DNA from: Mucilaginibacter sp. KACC 22773
Lineage (GTDB): Bacteria > Bacteroidota > Bacteroidia > Sphingobacteriales > Sphingobacteriaceae
Direction: 5' to 3'
Length of the DNA stretch: 64,000 nt
Assembly: GCF_028736215.1 (NCBI RefSeq)
Contig: NZ_CP117883.1
Span: 3,782,001 to 3,846,000, forward strand
Within the stretch, counting starts at the first letter, position 1. Every line of letters begins with the position of its first letter. The position numbers and the translations under genes were made by a program. Positions 42,595 to 50,530 of this stretch are shown here, piece by piece. The notes below the pieces were generated by a model. That model did not search any database. It saw only the letters and a list, made by a program, of their open reading frames with translations, and was not told where the DNA came from.

Positions 42595-43770
42595 TTATTT
42601 TATCACCGAAAACTTATACAGCGATTGAGTTTTATAAGTCTCGCCCGGCTTAAGTTCGGTTGATGGAAATTGCGGCTGGTTTGGCGAATCGGGGTAGTGC
42701 TGGGTTTCCATTGCAAACGAGGTACGAAATTCGTCCTTAATACCGCGTTTCATGGCGTTTTTGGCCTGCATAAAGTTACCACTATAAAACTGCATACCGG
42801 GCTCTTCGGTATAAACTTCCATTTTAATACCACTTTTATCACCGGTTACGGTAGCAATCGGGATTGTGATATCGTGTTTGTTAAGCACAAAATTATGATC
42901 GTAACCTTTGCCGTTTTTCAGCTGCTGATTATCGTCATTAATGCGTTTACCAATAGTTTCTGGTTTGGTAAAATCAAACGGCGTACCTTTTACCAGCTCA
43001 ATTTTACCTGTGGGGATTAAACCGGCATCAACCGGGGTATAATTATCCGCATCAATTTGTACCAAATGATTAAGGATAGTGCCACTCCCTTCGCCGTTCA
43101 GGTTAAAAAACGCGTGGTTGGTTAGGTTTACCACGGTTGTTTTATCGGTTTGGGCTTCGTAAACGCATTTAAATTCGTTGTTGTCGGTAAGGCTATAAAC
43201 CACCTTTATGGTAAGATTGCCTGGGAAACCTTCTTCCATATCTTTTGACAGGTAGGTAAGCTCCAGGGTGGTCGAATCAATTTGTTTGGCATCCCAAACA
43301 ACACTCTGATATCCGTTTTTACCGCCATGCAACGTATTTGGCGGATTATTGATAGATGACTGATAATCTTTACCATCAATTTTAAAATGACCTTTGGCAA
43401 TCCGGTTACCAAAACGGCCTATGGTAGCGCCATAATAAGGTTCAGTTGATTTTTCAAAACCTTCTACACTTTCATAACCTAAAACTACATCAGTAAGTTT
43501 ACCATTCTTATCGGGTACCAGCAGGCTTACTATACGCCCACCATAATTGGTAAAGGTAGCGGTAACGCCATTTTTGTTTTTAAGGGTGTAAAGATGAGTT
43601 TGTTTACCATTGATGGTTGATTCAAATGCAGCAGCGAATGATTTGGTGCTATCCGTTTTGGTGCTATCTGTCATACTGGTTTTCTGTTGGGTTGATGGTT
43701 GATTACAAGCTGCCAAAGATAGGCAGGCCGGTACCATAATTAATGATAGATTTTTAAATAAGTGATTCAT
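42595..43770 (-). CDS. galM: Aldose 1-epimerase (mutarotase), lipoprotein form
   Basis: A 391-residue enzyme that interconverts alpha and beta anomers of galactose and glucose. The N-terminus is a lipoprotein signal (LSLAAC near residue 22) followed by a Thr/Ser/Lys linker, so it acts in the periplasm. The fold marks are NYGGRIVSLLVPDKNGK, GATIGRFGNRIAKGHF, NNPPNTLHGGKNGYQSVVW, NLTNHAFFNLNGEGSG with catalytic His, and TEEPGMQFYSGNF with the acidic base region. It lies 39 bases after galT and belongs to the Leloir set with it. Confidence 0.93.
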   Translation of the reverse strand: MNHLFKNLSLIMVPACLSLAACNQPSTQQKTSMTDSTKTDSTKSFAAAFESTINGKQTHLYTLKNKNGVTATFTNYGGRIVSLLVPDKNGKLTDVVLGYESVEGFEKSTEPYYGATIGRFGNRIAKGHFKIDGKDYQSSINNPPNTLHGGKNGYQSVVWDAKQIDSTTLELTYLSKDMEEGFPGNLTIKVVYSLTDNNEFKCVYEAQTDKTTVVNLTNHAFFNLNGEGSGTILNHLVQIDADNYTPVDAGLIPTGKIELVKGTPFDFTKPETIGKRINDDNQQLKNGKGYDHNFVLNKHDITIPIATVTGDKSGIKMEVYTEEPGMQFYSGNFMQAKNAMKRGIKDEFRTSFAMETQHYPDSPNQPQFPSTELKPGETYKTQSLYKFSVIK

Positions 43771-43809
43771 AAATAGGTGTTGTATTGGTTGGTTTAAAAG
43801 TAATGTTTT

Positions 43810-44868
43810 TTACGCTCCTTTCGCTTTGTAATGAATTTCGCTTAGTGCACGCAGCTTTTCGGCAGCGTATTCTGCAGTAATATCGCGTTGCGGGTTGGCC
43901 AGCATCTCGTACCCAACCATAAACTTTTTTACCGTTGCCGACCGTAGTAACGGCGGATAAAAATGCATGTGCCAGTGCCAGTAAGGATGTTCGCCCATGT
44001 TAACCGGCGATTGGTGCATACCTGCCGAGTAAGGGAACGAGGTTTCGAACATGTTATCGTACCTCACGGTGAGTCTTTTAATGGCATCAGCAAGGGCGTC
44101 CTTTTCTTCATCTGTAAAATAAAGGATGCTGGTAACGTGCCTTTTGCTGATGATCATGGTTTCGTAGGGCCAAACTGCCCAAAACGGTACCAGTACTACA
44201 AAATGATCATTCTGAAAAATAACGCGTTCCTGGCGTTTAAGTTCAAGCGCCAGGTAATCGCCAAGCAGACTGCTGCCTTTTTGCTCAAAATGAGATTTTT
44301 GCTGCTGGGTTTCTTTAGCTACCTCAACCGGGATGCTGTTTTGCGCCCAGATTTGCCCGTGAGGATGGGGGTTGCTACAACCCATAATGTCGCCTTTGTT
44401 CTCAAATATTTGGATATGTTTTATCCAGGGGTATGATGCCAGGTTTTCAAATTCAGATTGCCAAACATCAACCACTTTACGAATCTCCGTAGTTTCCATT
44501 TGCGGCAACGTAAGGTCATGCCGGGGCGAAAAGCTGATAACACGGCAAATACCTTTTTGGCTGTTGGCTACCAATAGTTCATCATCGTTAAGGCCGCCAT
44601 CGGGCGTATTTAGCAGTAACGATGAGTAGTCATTAGTAAAAACAAAGCTGCCTTTATAATCAGGATTTTCGCTGCCATCTGCACGCTTGTTGGTTGGGCA
44701 AAGATAACATTGCGGGTCATAAGCGGGGCGGTCGTTAGCCTGTGTGGCTTCTACCTTACCTTGCCACGGGCGTTTGGTACGGTGCGGTGATACCAGGATC
44801 CAATCGCCGGTTAAAATATTTAAACGACTGTGCGGATGCTCTTTAAGATCGAAATTATTAGTTTCCAT
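43810..44868 (-). CDS. galT: Galactose-1-phosphate uridylyltransferase
   Basis: A 352-residue HIT-superfamily enzyme that exchanges UMP between UDP-glucose and galactose-1-phosphate. The active site GCSNPHPHGQIWA (near residue 165) holds the nucleophilic histidine. Zinc-binding cysteines are in YLCPTNKRADGS. Further marks are NILTGDWILVSPHRTKRPWQG at the start and HQSPVNMGEHPYWHWHMHFYPP near the end. It starts the galT-galM operon. galK and galE are not in the window. A TACTTTTG box (44927-44934) may be its -7 element. Confidence 0.96.
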   Translation of the reverse strand: METNNFDLKEHPHSRLNILTGDWILVSPHRTKRPWQGKVEATQANDRPAYDPQCYLCPTNKRADGSENPDYKGSFVFTNDYSSLLLNTPDGGLNDDELLVANSQKGICRVISFSPRHDLTLPQMETTEIRKVVDVWQSEFENLASYPWIKHIQIFENKGDIMGCSNPHPHGQIWAQNSIPVEVAKETQQQKSHFEQKGSSLLGDYLALELKRQERVIFQNDHFVVLVPFWAVWPYETMIISKRHVTSILYFTDEEKDALADAIKRLTVRYDNMFETSFPYSAGMHQSPVNMGEHPYWHWHMHFYPPLLRSATVKKFMVGYEMLANPQRDITAEYAAEKLRALSEIHYKAKGA

Positions 44869-44926
44869 TGTGTTATTTGTACAGGTTTTATTGGCTTATG
44901 GCAATTGGTAATTGCGTTTGATTTTT

Positions 44927-44934
44927 CAAAAGTA
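44927..44934 (-). promoter_or_regulatory. Candidate -7 box TACTTTTG for galT-galM
   Basis: The minus strand reads TACTTTTG, matching TAnnTTTG, 58 bases before the galT ATG. A -33 element is not clear. Confidence 0.35.
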
Positions 44935-45042
44935 GAAAAATAAATGTAAATGCTACATTTAAAATAAAAAAGATTAAACGATCTATTACCAGCTAACAGA
45001 AGCATAGGCTTAAACCCGTCGATAAAACGTGTTACACAAAAA

Positions 45043-45070
45043 AAGCGATGACCTGTAAGGTGCATCGCTT
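45043..45070 (-). terminator. Terminator after the histone-H1-like gene
   Basis: The stem AAGCGATG / CATCGCTT with an inner ACCT/AGGT continuation is followed on the minus strand by a run of seven T's, 20 bases past the stop at 45090. Confidence 0.85.
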
Positions 45071-45089
45071 CCAAACTAATATTAAAAAA

Positions 45090-45575
45090 TTATTTAGCTG
45101 CTAAAGCTTTTTTCTTAACTGTTGTAGCTGCCTTCGCCGTTTTAGTCGCGGCTGTTTTTTTAACCGCGGCAACGGCACTTTTGGTTTTGGCCGAGATCTT
45201 TTTTGCTTTTGTTTCGGCCATGGCTTTTACATCGGCAGCTTCTTTTCTTGCCACGATGGTTTCATTTTTTGCTTTGGTAGTAATCTTTTTTGCTTTTTCA
45301 CTCGCCTCGGCTTTTACTTTGGCGACCGCAGTTTTTGCCTTATCGGCGACTTCAGTTGCTTTTTTTGTTACATCAGCTTTTGCAACAGTCACAGCCTTTT
45401 TGGCGGTTGTTGCTTTTTTTGTGGTTACCTTTTCTTTAATATCTTCCAGTTTATCCGCTGCGGCTTCTCTTACGTCTTCGGCTGTATCTTTGGTACCTTC
45501 CCACAAATGTTCAATTGTTTCTTTAACCTTCTCAAAAAATCCCTTTTCTTCAGGTTCGGTTTTGTTAATGCTCAT
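45090..45575 (-). CDS. Lys/Ala-rich histone-H1-like or LEA-like protein
   Basis: A 161-residue low-complexity protein made almost wholly of Lys, Ala, Thr, Glu and Val. Residues 1-50 are acidic (EPEEKGFFEKVKETIEHLWEGTKDTAEDVREAAADK), like LEA or YtxH stress proteins. The rest is a repeated AKKA/VKKT basic tail like bacterial histone H1 homologues. It could bind DNA and compact it, or protect proteins in dry or stationary cells. I start at the Met of MSINK (45575) because the longer frame adds atypical residues. It is monocistronic with its own terminator. Confidence 0.75.
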   Translation of the reverse strand: MSINKTEPEEKGFFEKVKETIEHLWEGTKDTAEDVREAAADKLEDIKEKVTTKKATTAKKAVTVAKADVTKKATEVADKAKTAVAKVKAEASEKAKKITTKAKNETIVARKEAADVKAMAETKAKKISAKTKSAVAAVKKTAATKTAKAATTVKKKALAAK

Positions 45576-45779
45576 GTTGTTTTTACAGTTAGATTGTTGC
45601 TTAACATAAAACAAATACTATTCCATGGTTATGCTATCTAAGCAAATGGCCTTAATTTAAGTTTATTGTACTTTTTTAAGGCCATATTACAAGGTCATTT
45701 GACTCCGTGTTTAACACCGTGCACTCGTTGTTGTTATTTAAAAAATTGACGGCAGGCGTGTTATCATTATTATAAACCG

Positions 45780-45787
45780 TATTTTTG
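45780..45787 (+). promoter_or_regulatory. Candidate -7 box TATTTTTG for the rluA-like gene
   Basis: TATTTTTG matches TAnnTTTG and lies 17 bases before the ATG at 45805. No -33 element is seen at the usual spacing. Confidence 0.3.
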
Positions 45788-45804
45788 CCGGCTATATATA
45801 AAAT

Positions 45805-46524
45805 ATGAAGTTTCCGAAATTTGCCGACCTGATACTATTTGAGAACGATGATGTTATTGTAGTTAATAAACCCCCTTTTTTGAGTTCGCTCGACGAGCGT
45901 GAAGGTGGCGAGGTGAATTTATTGCGACTGGCTAAAGGATATTGGGAAGATGCACAAATTTGTCATCGCCTGGATAAAGAAACTTCGGGGGCGCTTATTA
46001 TTGCCAAAAACCCGGAAGCTTACCGAATGGTATCGATGCAATTTGAAAAACGGCAGGTAAAAAAGGTGTACCATGCGATTATTGACGGCACCCATACCTT
46101 TGATAACTTACTGATTGACCTGCCGATATTAAACGTGGGCAAGGGCAACGTAACGATTAGCAGGCAGGAAGGCAAACGTGCCGAAACCTGGTTTCAATCA
46201 CTAAAATACTTTAAGCATTATACATTGGTGGAGTGTCGTCCGGTAACAGGCCGTATGCACCAGATAAGGATTCACCTGGCTACCCAAAGGGCTTCAATAG
46301 CCGGCGATGAAATGTACAAGGGTGAACCTGTATTTCTATCTAAAATAAAACGGAAATATCATTTAGGGAAAGACCAGGAAGAATTACCTATCATGAAACG
46401 CTTTGCGCTGCATGCATACGAAGTTACATTCAAAATACCCCCCGGGACAGAAATCACCATACATGCCCCCTATCCCAAGGATTTTGAAACGCTGCTGAAA
46501 CTGTTAGAAAAATTTGATAGTTAA
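45805..46524 (+). CDS. RluA-family RNA pseudouridine synthase
   Basis: A 239-residue enzyme that converts uridine to pseudouridine in rRNA or tRNA. The catalytic Asp57 lies in HRLDKETSGALIIAK. IVVNKPPFLSSLDE (N-terminal strand), KVYHAIIDGTH and GRMHQIRIHLATQRASIAGDEMYKG are conserved family blocks. There is no S4 RNA-binding domain at the N-terminus, so it is of the short RluA/RluE-like form. The RNA target cannot be told from sequence. It is monocistronic. Confidence 0.92.
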   Translation: MKFPKFADLILFENDDVIVVNKPPFLSSLDEREGGEVNLLRLAKGYWEDAQICHRLDKETSGALIIAKNPEAYRMVSMQFEKRQVKKVYHAIIDGTHTFDNLLIDLPILNVGKGNVTISRQEGKRAETWFQSLKYFKHYTLVECRPVTGRMHQIRIHLATQRASIAGDEMYKGEPVFLSKIKRKYHLGKDQEELPIMKRFALHAYEVTFKIPPGTEITIHAPYPKDFETLLKLLEKFDS

Positions 46525-46690
46525 CTTTCCAGGTGCCTATGATCGCTCCCGGATAAACAGCCAGCTTTCTCTTCGATAAAGGACACATATGTATTAAGTT
46601 AATAAATCCGATATTAAGGCGCGTCCGTTACTTTCATGGCAAAACTTTCCGGACTGATCCAGCTAACACGATGGCACAGGCTGCAAATAA

Positions 46691-46722
46691 AAAAAGACAA
46701 CCTTTTTTATGGTTGTCTTTTT
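46691..46722 (-). terminator. Terminator of the small lipoprotein gene
   Basis: A perfect stem AAAAAGACAACC / GGTTGTCTTTTT with an 8-base loop, and T-runs on both strands. It lies 19 bases past the stop at 46742, which supports that short gene being real. Confidence 0.9.
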
Positions 46723-46741
46723 TACACGGGAGCCAAAACTA

Positions 46742-46912
46742 CTATTTGTATATAGTGTCTTTCAACAGCGTAGTTCTTATATATATAGTGTCTTTTTTAC
46801 CAGTAGCTACTCCATTAGTAATAGTTTTCTTAGGCGCTATAGTTTCCTTTTTACAAGAAAAGTAACATGTGGCAACAATAATTGCCACAATTAAAAGTGC
46901 GGTTTTTTTCAT
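46742..46912 (-). CDS. Short lipoprotein, 56 aa
   Basis: This gene is below the usual length cut-off. Translation of the minus strand from the ATG at 46912 gives MKKTALLIVAIIVATCYFSC, then KKETIAPKKTITNG, with the C-terminal repeats KKDTIYIRTT and LKDTIYK. The N-terminus is a signal sequence with the lipobox YFSC (Cys20) followed by KK, as in many Bacteroidota lipoproteins. A good terminator lies just downstream, and an A-rich stretch precedes the start. Longer plus-strand frames over the same DNA are hydrophobic by chance. The function is unknown; the mature peptide is only 37 residues with a repeated KDTIY motif. Confidence 0.75.
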   Translation of the reverse strand: MKKTALLIVAIIVATCYFSCKKETIAPKKTITNGVATGKKDTIYIRTTLLKDTIYK

Positions 46913-47090
46913 AATAAACTGGGGTTAGTTTTTTTCAAAATTAACATAAATATGCGTTAATATCAAATAAATAGAAAAATAATTTCTGTAATACGAATGT
47001 GGCATCTAATTCATTCCCCTCCTTTTTTTAACACAAAAAAAACAATAAGTCATTCCCGGTAATTCTAATGTATACGGATAATTTAATTTA

Positions 47091-47098
47091 TATGTTTG
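47091..47098 (+). promoter_or_regulatory. Candidate -7 box TATGTTTG
   Basis: TATGTTTG matches TAnnTTTG, 45 bases before the TTG start at 47144. No -33 TTTG is seen at the usual distance. Confidence 0.35.
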
Positions 47099-47143
47099 GT
47101 TTTGTCTTTAGCAAGTGTATTTTTATCCTAAATTGCCGGCACG

Positions 47144-48613
47144 TTGAAAATACTGCGCTATATCCCTATACTATTATTATTTATTTGTCTCTCTAAAGTG
47201 ACATGTGCCCAATCTCATGCTAAAAAAGACAGCCTGATAGATTATATTTTGATAAAAGACCAAACAGAAAGGGAAACAAAAGTTACCCGGTATGTAAAGT
47301 CGTTTTTTCAAAATGCTCCTTTAAACCAGCTCATCGATAAAAAGAAAGATGTTACAAATACGTTTGCCACGTTTAACTTTGATAATAAATCGTCGATGCT
47401 GTATTTCATGGAAAGCATCTATCAGAGAAGACTCAACAATTTAAAGGAATCTCAAAAATCATTGATAAAAGCTATTGATGAAGCGCACAAAAGCAGCGAT
47501 CATTTTTTACTTCAACAATATTTTATCCACCTCGCATTTTTGCAAACAGATGAAGGTAATTTTATTGAAGCTTTAAACAGTTACGATTTGGCTAAACAGG
47601 AAATCAAAAAACTAAATAATCCCAGTTTAGAGCTTATACTTAACGTTAATATATCAGATGTAGATTATAAAAGCGGCTTATACAGCCAATCGTTATCCTA
47701 TCTTAACCAGGCTCAAAAGATATTGGAAGAAAATAAAATTAACCGTCCGGCTATTTCAACCATCATCACTTATAACAAAGCTGAAAACTATTTTAGGACT
47801 AACAATTACGATTCGCTAAAAACCTATCACGAAAAACTATTTGATCCAACATACAAGAGTTATAAATTATACACCTATCAAAAACGTACCGGTTATTACC
47901 TAAGCCTGCTGAAGCATGATTATAAAGGTGCGATAAAACTAATCAACTCGCTATTAAAAGATAGCTTGTATGTTAAAAGCGACCTGGAGGAACAGCTTTT
48001 GGCCGATGCTTATTTAAGCAACGGCCAAATTGATTCTGCAAAATACATGGTAGATAAACAACTGGCCCAACCATCTCAAATAAACCATCCCGAAATAAAA
48101 TATCATTTATATGAAGTGCTTGGGGAAATAGCTGAACGTAAAAATGACAGCAAGTTGGCAGCAAGCAGTTTTAAACTGGCATTGAGCCAATTAAAGCAAA
48201 ACCTCAATAATCTTTCGCAGGCAGGCAATAAGTCGTCGCAATTAAAAGTAAATGAAGTACAAAGCTTGTATTATGTAAACCTACTAAGGTATGAACGCGA
48301 ACGTTTATGGATGATATTTGCCATTGCCATTGCTGTTTTAGCGGTTGTTGTTGTGGCTATTTTTTACCGCAGCAGCAGGCAAAAACGCCATTACGAGCAG
48401 TTATTATTCGCAGCTAAAAAACAAGAGCTGGCCACAATCAACTCTCATGAAGTACGTAAGCACCTATCAAACATATTGGGCCTGCTTGACCTGGTTAAGG
48501 ACATTGAAACCAAAGAAGAGCTACTTAAAATACGCAAACATTTATTATACTCGGCCGAGGAACTGGACAAAAATGTTAAAAACGTTTCTGAAAAGTTAAG
48601 CGAAAAAGATTGA
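47144..48613 (+). CDS. TPR sensor with histidine-kinase dimerisation domain but no ATPase
   Basis: A 489-residue membrane protein. A signal peptide (MKILRYIPILLLFICLSKVTCAQ) precedes a helical TPR-like periplasmic region (about 90-370, e.g. EGNFIEALNSYDLAKQEIKKL, SQSLSYLNQAQKIL). One TM helix (about 388-408) and a cytoplasmic coiled coil follow. The end ATINSHEVRKHLSNILGLLDLV looks like the H-box of histidine kinases with His435, but the protein stops about 50 residues later with no HATPase domain. It may accept phosphate from another kinase or act as a scaffold. TTG is used as start because the signal peptide begins there and no upstream ATG exists. Confidence 0.7.
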   Translation: MKILRYIPILLLFICLSKVTCAQSHAKKDSLIDYILIKDQTERETKVTRYVKSFFQNAPLNQLIDKKKDVTNTFATFNFDNKSSMLYFMESIYQRRLNNLKESQKSLIKAIDEAHKSSDHFLLQQYFIHLAFLQTDEGNFIEALNSYDLAKQEIKKLNNPSLELILNVNISDVDYKSGLYSQSLSYLNQAQKILEENKINRPAISTIITYNKAENYFRTNNYDSLKTYHEKLFDPTYKSYKLYTYQKRTGYYLSLLKHDYKGAIKLINSLLKDSLYVKSDLEEQLLADAYLSNGQIDSAKYMVDKQLAQPSQINHPEIKYHLYEVLGEIAERKNDSKLAASSFKLALSQLKQNLNNLSQAGNKSSQLKVNEVQSLYYVNLLRYERERLWMIFAIAIAVLAVVVVAIFYRSSRQKRHYEQLLFAAKKQELATINSHEVRKHLSNILGLLDLVKDIETKEELLKIRKHLLYSAEELDKNVKNVSEKLSEKD

Positions 48614-48918
48614 TCTCGTAAACGGCCAACATAGGGCGAAATTTTTAGTTATTCCCGTTTACAATTCCCCGCTATTTTGCATTCTTTTTAAAATTCAGCA
48701 CTCCCATAGGCGTAAAAATGCTAAATCACTAAAAATACCTCCAATTAGATTAATTATTATGCATTTACAGCTAAAACGTGGTATTTGTTGAAAAAAATTA
48801 TAAAAAAATCACAAATTCATGGTGATTTTTGTAAAAATAATTTAAATTCGCCTTGTTAATTGGCGAGATTAATACAAAAACTATCAATAGAACCCCAACT
48901 TTACAAATTAATTAAAAA
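48614..48918. promoter_or_regulatory. AT-rich leader region of glutamine synthetase II
   Basis: 305 bases before the glutamine synthetase gene. It contains a hairpin AAAAATCAC / GTGATTTTT (48804-48830) with a T-run that could end the upstream transcript or act as an attenuator, and a small CGCC/GGCG hairpin near 48850-48866. TTTG at 48828-48831 could be a -33 element, but no good -7 box follows. Confidence 0.35.
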
Positions 48919-49929
48919 ATGGCAACTAAACTCGAGTACATTTGGCTTGATGGGTACAAACCAACACAAAGCCTGCGTAGCAAAACAAAAATCGTTAAGG
49001 ATTTCAGCGGTAAAGTAGAAGATCTGGATAACTGGAGCTTTGACGGCTCATCAACTGAACAAGCACCAGGTGGTTCATCAGATTGTATCTTAAAACCAGT
49101 TTTTGTATGCCCGGATCCACAAAGAAAAAGCGCTTACCTTGTTATGTGCGAAGTTTTAGATTCAACAGGAAAACCTCACGAGTCAAACGGTCGTGCCCTT
49201 ATACAGGATGATGATAATGATTTCTGGTTTGGTTTTGAGCAGGAATACTTTTTATGGGATCCTAAAACCAACAAACCGCTTGGTTTCCCGGCTGGTGGTT
49301 ACCCAGGCCCGCAAGGACCATACTATTGCTCGGTAGGCGCAAACAATGCTTACGGCCGCGAAATTGTTGAAGAGCACTTAGACGTGTGTTTGGAAGCCGG
49401 CTTAAATGTTGAAGGTATCAACGCCGAAGTAGCAGCAGGTCAGTGGGAATTCCAGATCTTCGCTAAAGGCGCTAAAGAAGCTGGTGACCAAATCTGGGTT
49501 GCACGTTATTTATTAGAAAGAATTGGTGAAAGCTATGGCGTATCTATCAACTGGCATTGCAAACCGCTTGGTCAGTTAGACTGGAACGGTTCTGGCATGC
49601 ACGCTAACTTCTCAAACACTACCTTACGTACTGCAAACAGCAAAGCTACTTTCGAAGCTATCTGCGAGTCATTCCGCCCGGCTGTTTCTGAGTGTATCGC
49701 TGTATATGGTGCCGATAATGATCAGCGCTTAACCGGTAAACACGAAACTGCTTCTATTACCGACTTTAGCTATGGCGTATCAGATCGTGGTGCTTCTATC
49801 CGTATCCCACTTTATGCAGTTGAACACAACTGGAGTGGTTACCTGGAAGATCGTCGTCCTAACTCGGCTGCCGATCCATACAAAGTGGCTGCGGTGATTA
49901 TTAAAACTGTAAAAACAGCTAAAGTTTAA
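48919..49929 (+). CDS. Glutamine synthetase type II
   Basis: A 336-residue enzyme that makes glutamine from glutamate, ammonia and ATP. It is of the short eukaryote-like GSII class: LEYIWLDGYKPTQSLRSKTKI, NWSFDGSSTEQAPGGSSD, FWFGFEQEYFLWD, VEGINAEVAAGQWEFQI, SGMHANFSNTTLR and the C-terminal YLEDRRPNSAADPYKVA. Glutamate ligands of the metal site are in FGFEQEY and AEVAAGQWEFQ. It is monocistronic with a good terminator. Many Bacteroidota carry this with GSI or GSIII types; the second GS-family gene (50531-51889) is not a redundant copy, as its sequence is of another class. Confidence 0.96.
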   Translation: MATKLEYIWLDGYKPTQSLRSKTKIVKDFSGKVEDLDNWSFDGSSTEQAPGGSSDCILKPVFVCPDPQRKSAYLVMCEVLDSTGKPHESNGRALIQDDDNDFWFGFEQEYFLWDPKTNKPLGFPAGGYPGPQGPYYCSVGANNAYGREIVEEHLDVCLEAGLNVEGINAEVAAGQWEFQIFAKGAKEAGDQIWVARYLLERIGESYGVSINWHCKPLGQLDWNGSGMHANFSNTTLRTANSKATFEAICESFRPAVSECIAVYGADNDQRLTGKHETASITDFSYGVSDRGASIRIPLYAVEHNWSGYLEDRRPNSAADPYKVAAVIIKTVKTAKV

Positions 49930-49949
49930 TCCCCCTTATATCATTAATT

Positions 49950-49985
49950 TCCCCTGGTTTTAAAAAGATCAGGGGATTTTTTTTG
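49950..49985 (+). terminator. Terminator after glutamine synthetase II
   Basis: The stem TCCCCTG / CAGGGGA with a 13-base loop is followed by a run of eight T's, about 20 bases past the stop. Confidence 0.85.
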
Positions 49986-49988
49986 CCC

Positions 49989-50402
49989 CTATTGTTTTTG
50001 TTTGAGATACTGCAGATAATCGCCTTTGGTTATTTGAAACTTCCCTTCGAGCGGCCATTTATAAATATATACCCAACAGGCAACAATTCCATTTTCTGTC
50101 TCAATATTAGTCAGGCTCCTGGTATACTCATGAGGCTCAGGCTCACTTGGGCCTATTCCTTCATATTCATCAATAACAGATAAAATTTCAACAGCGTCAT
50201 CCATCAAATAAATGCTGCCGTATACAAACAAATTACTATTTACATCATTAATTGCTGCCGGATATTCGCCTATATCATAAAGTCGCCCTCTGAATTTACC
50301 TTCGCCAACCAACCTACAATGTTGCTGTAAATAAGCGGCATAAGGGTTACCCTGGGTCAATAAAGTTCCATAAACAAATAAATACCGGTTAATTGCCGTC
50401 AT
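49989..50402 (-). CDS. Gamma-glutamylcyclotransferase-family protein
   Basis: A 137-residue AIG2/GGACT-type protein. The substrate loop YLFVYGTLLTQGNPYA at the N-terminus and the catalytic glutamate in SVIDEYEGIGPSEPEPHEYTRS are visible. Such enzymes cyclise gamma-glutamyl amines or peptides to 5-oxoproline, or hydrolyse related bonds. It is on the opposite strand between two glutamine-synthetase-family genes, one of which may make gamma-glutamyl amines, so a linked role is possible. It is divergent from the latter with a 128-base gap. The exact substrate is unknown. Confidence 0.85.
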   Translation of the reverse strand: MTAINRYLFVYGTLLTQGNPYAAYLQQHCRLVGEGKFRGRLYDIGEYPAAINDVNSNLFVYGSIYLMDDAVEILSVIDEYEGIGPSEPEPHEYTRSLTNIETENGIVACWVYIYKWPLEGKFQITKGDYLQYLKQKQ

Positions 50403-50530
50403 TATAAAATTGCATAAAACAAAGGTAACAGCAAAATCGTATCAATACTTGTAAACACCAATAGCATTTTTTTATGTTTACATCGTAATGGCTATGTTAT
50501 CCAACTAAAACCAGCCTTATAACTAATACC

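Noticed and set aside
45181..45609. 142-codon hydrophobic plus-strand frame
   Set aside because: It is the antisense of a Lys/Ala-rich gene; Ala/Val/Phe-rich frames are expected there.
46671..46894. Plus-strand frames of 61-64 codons
   Set aside because: They are antisense shadows of the minus-strand lipoprotein gene and its terminator; the hydrophobicity is a by-product.
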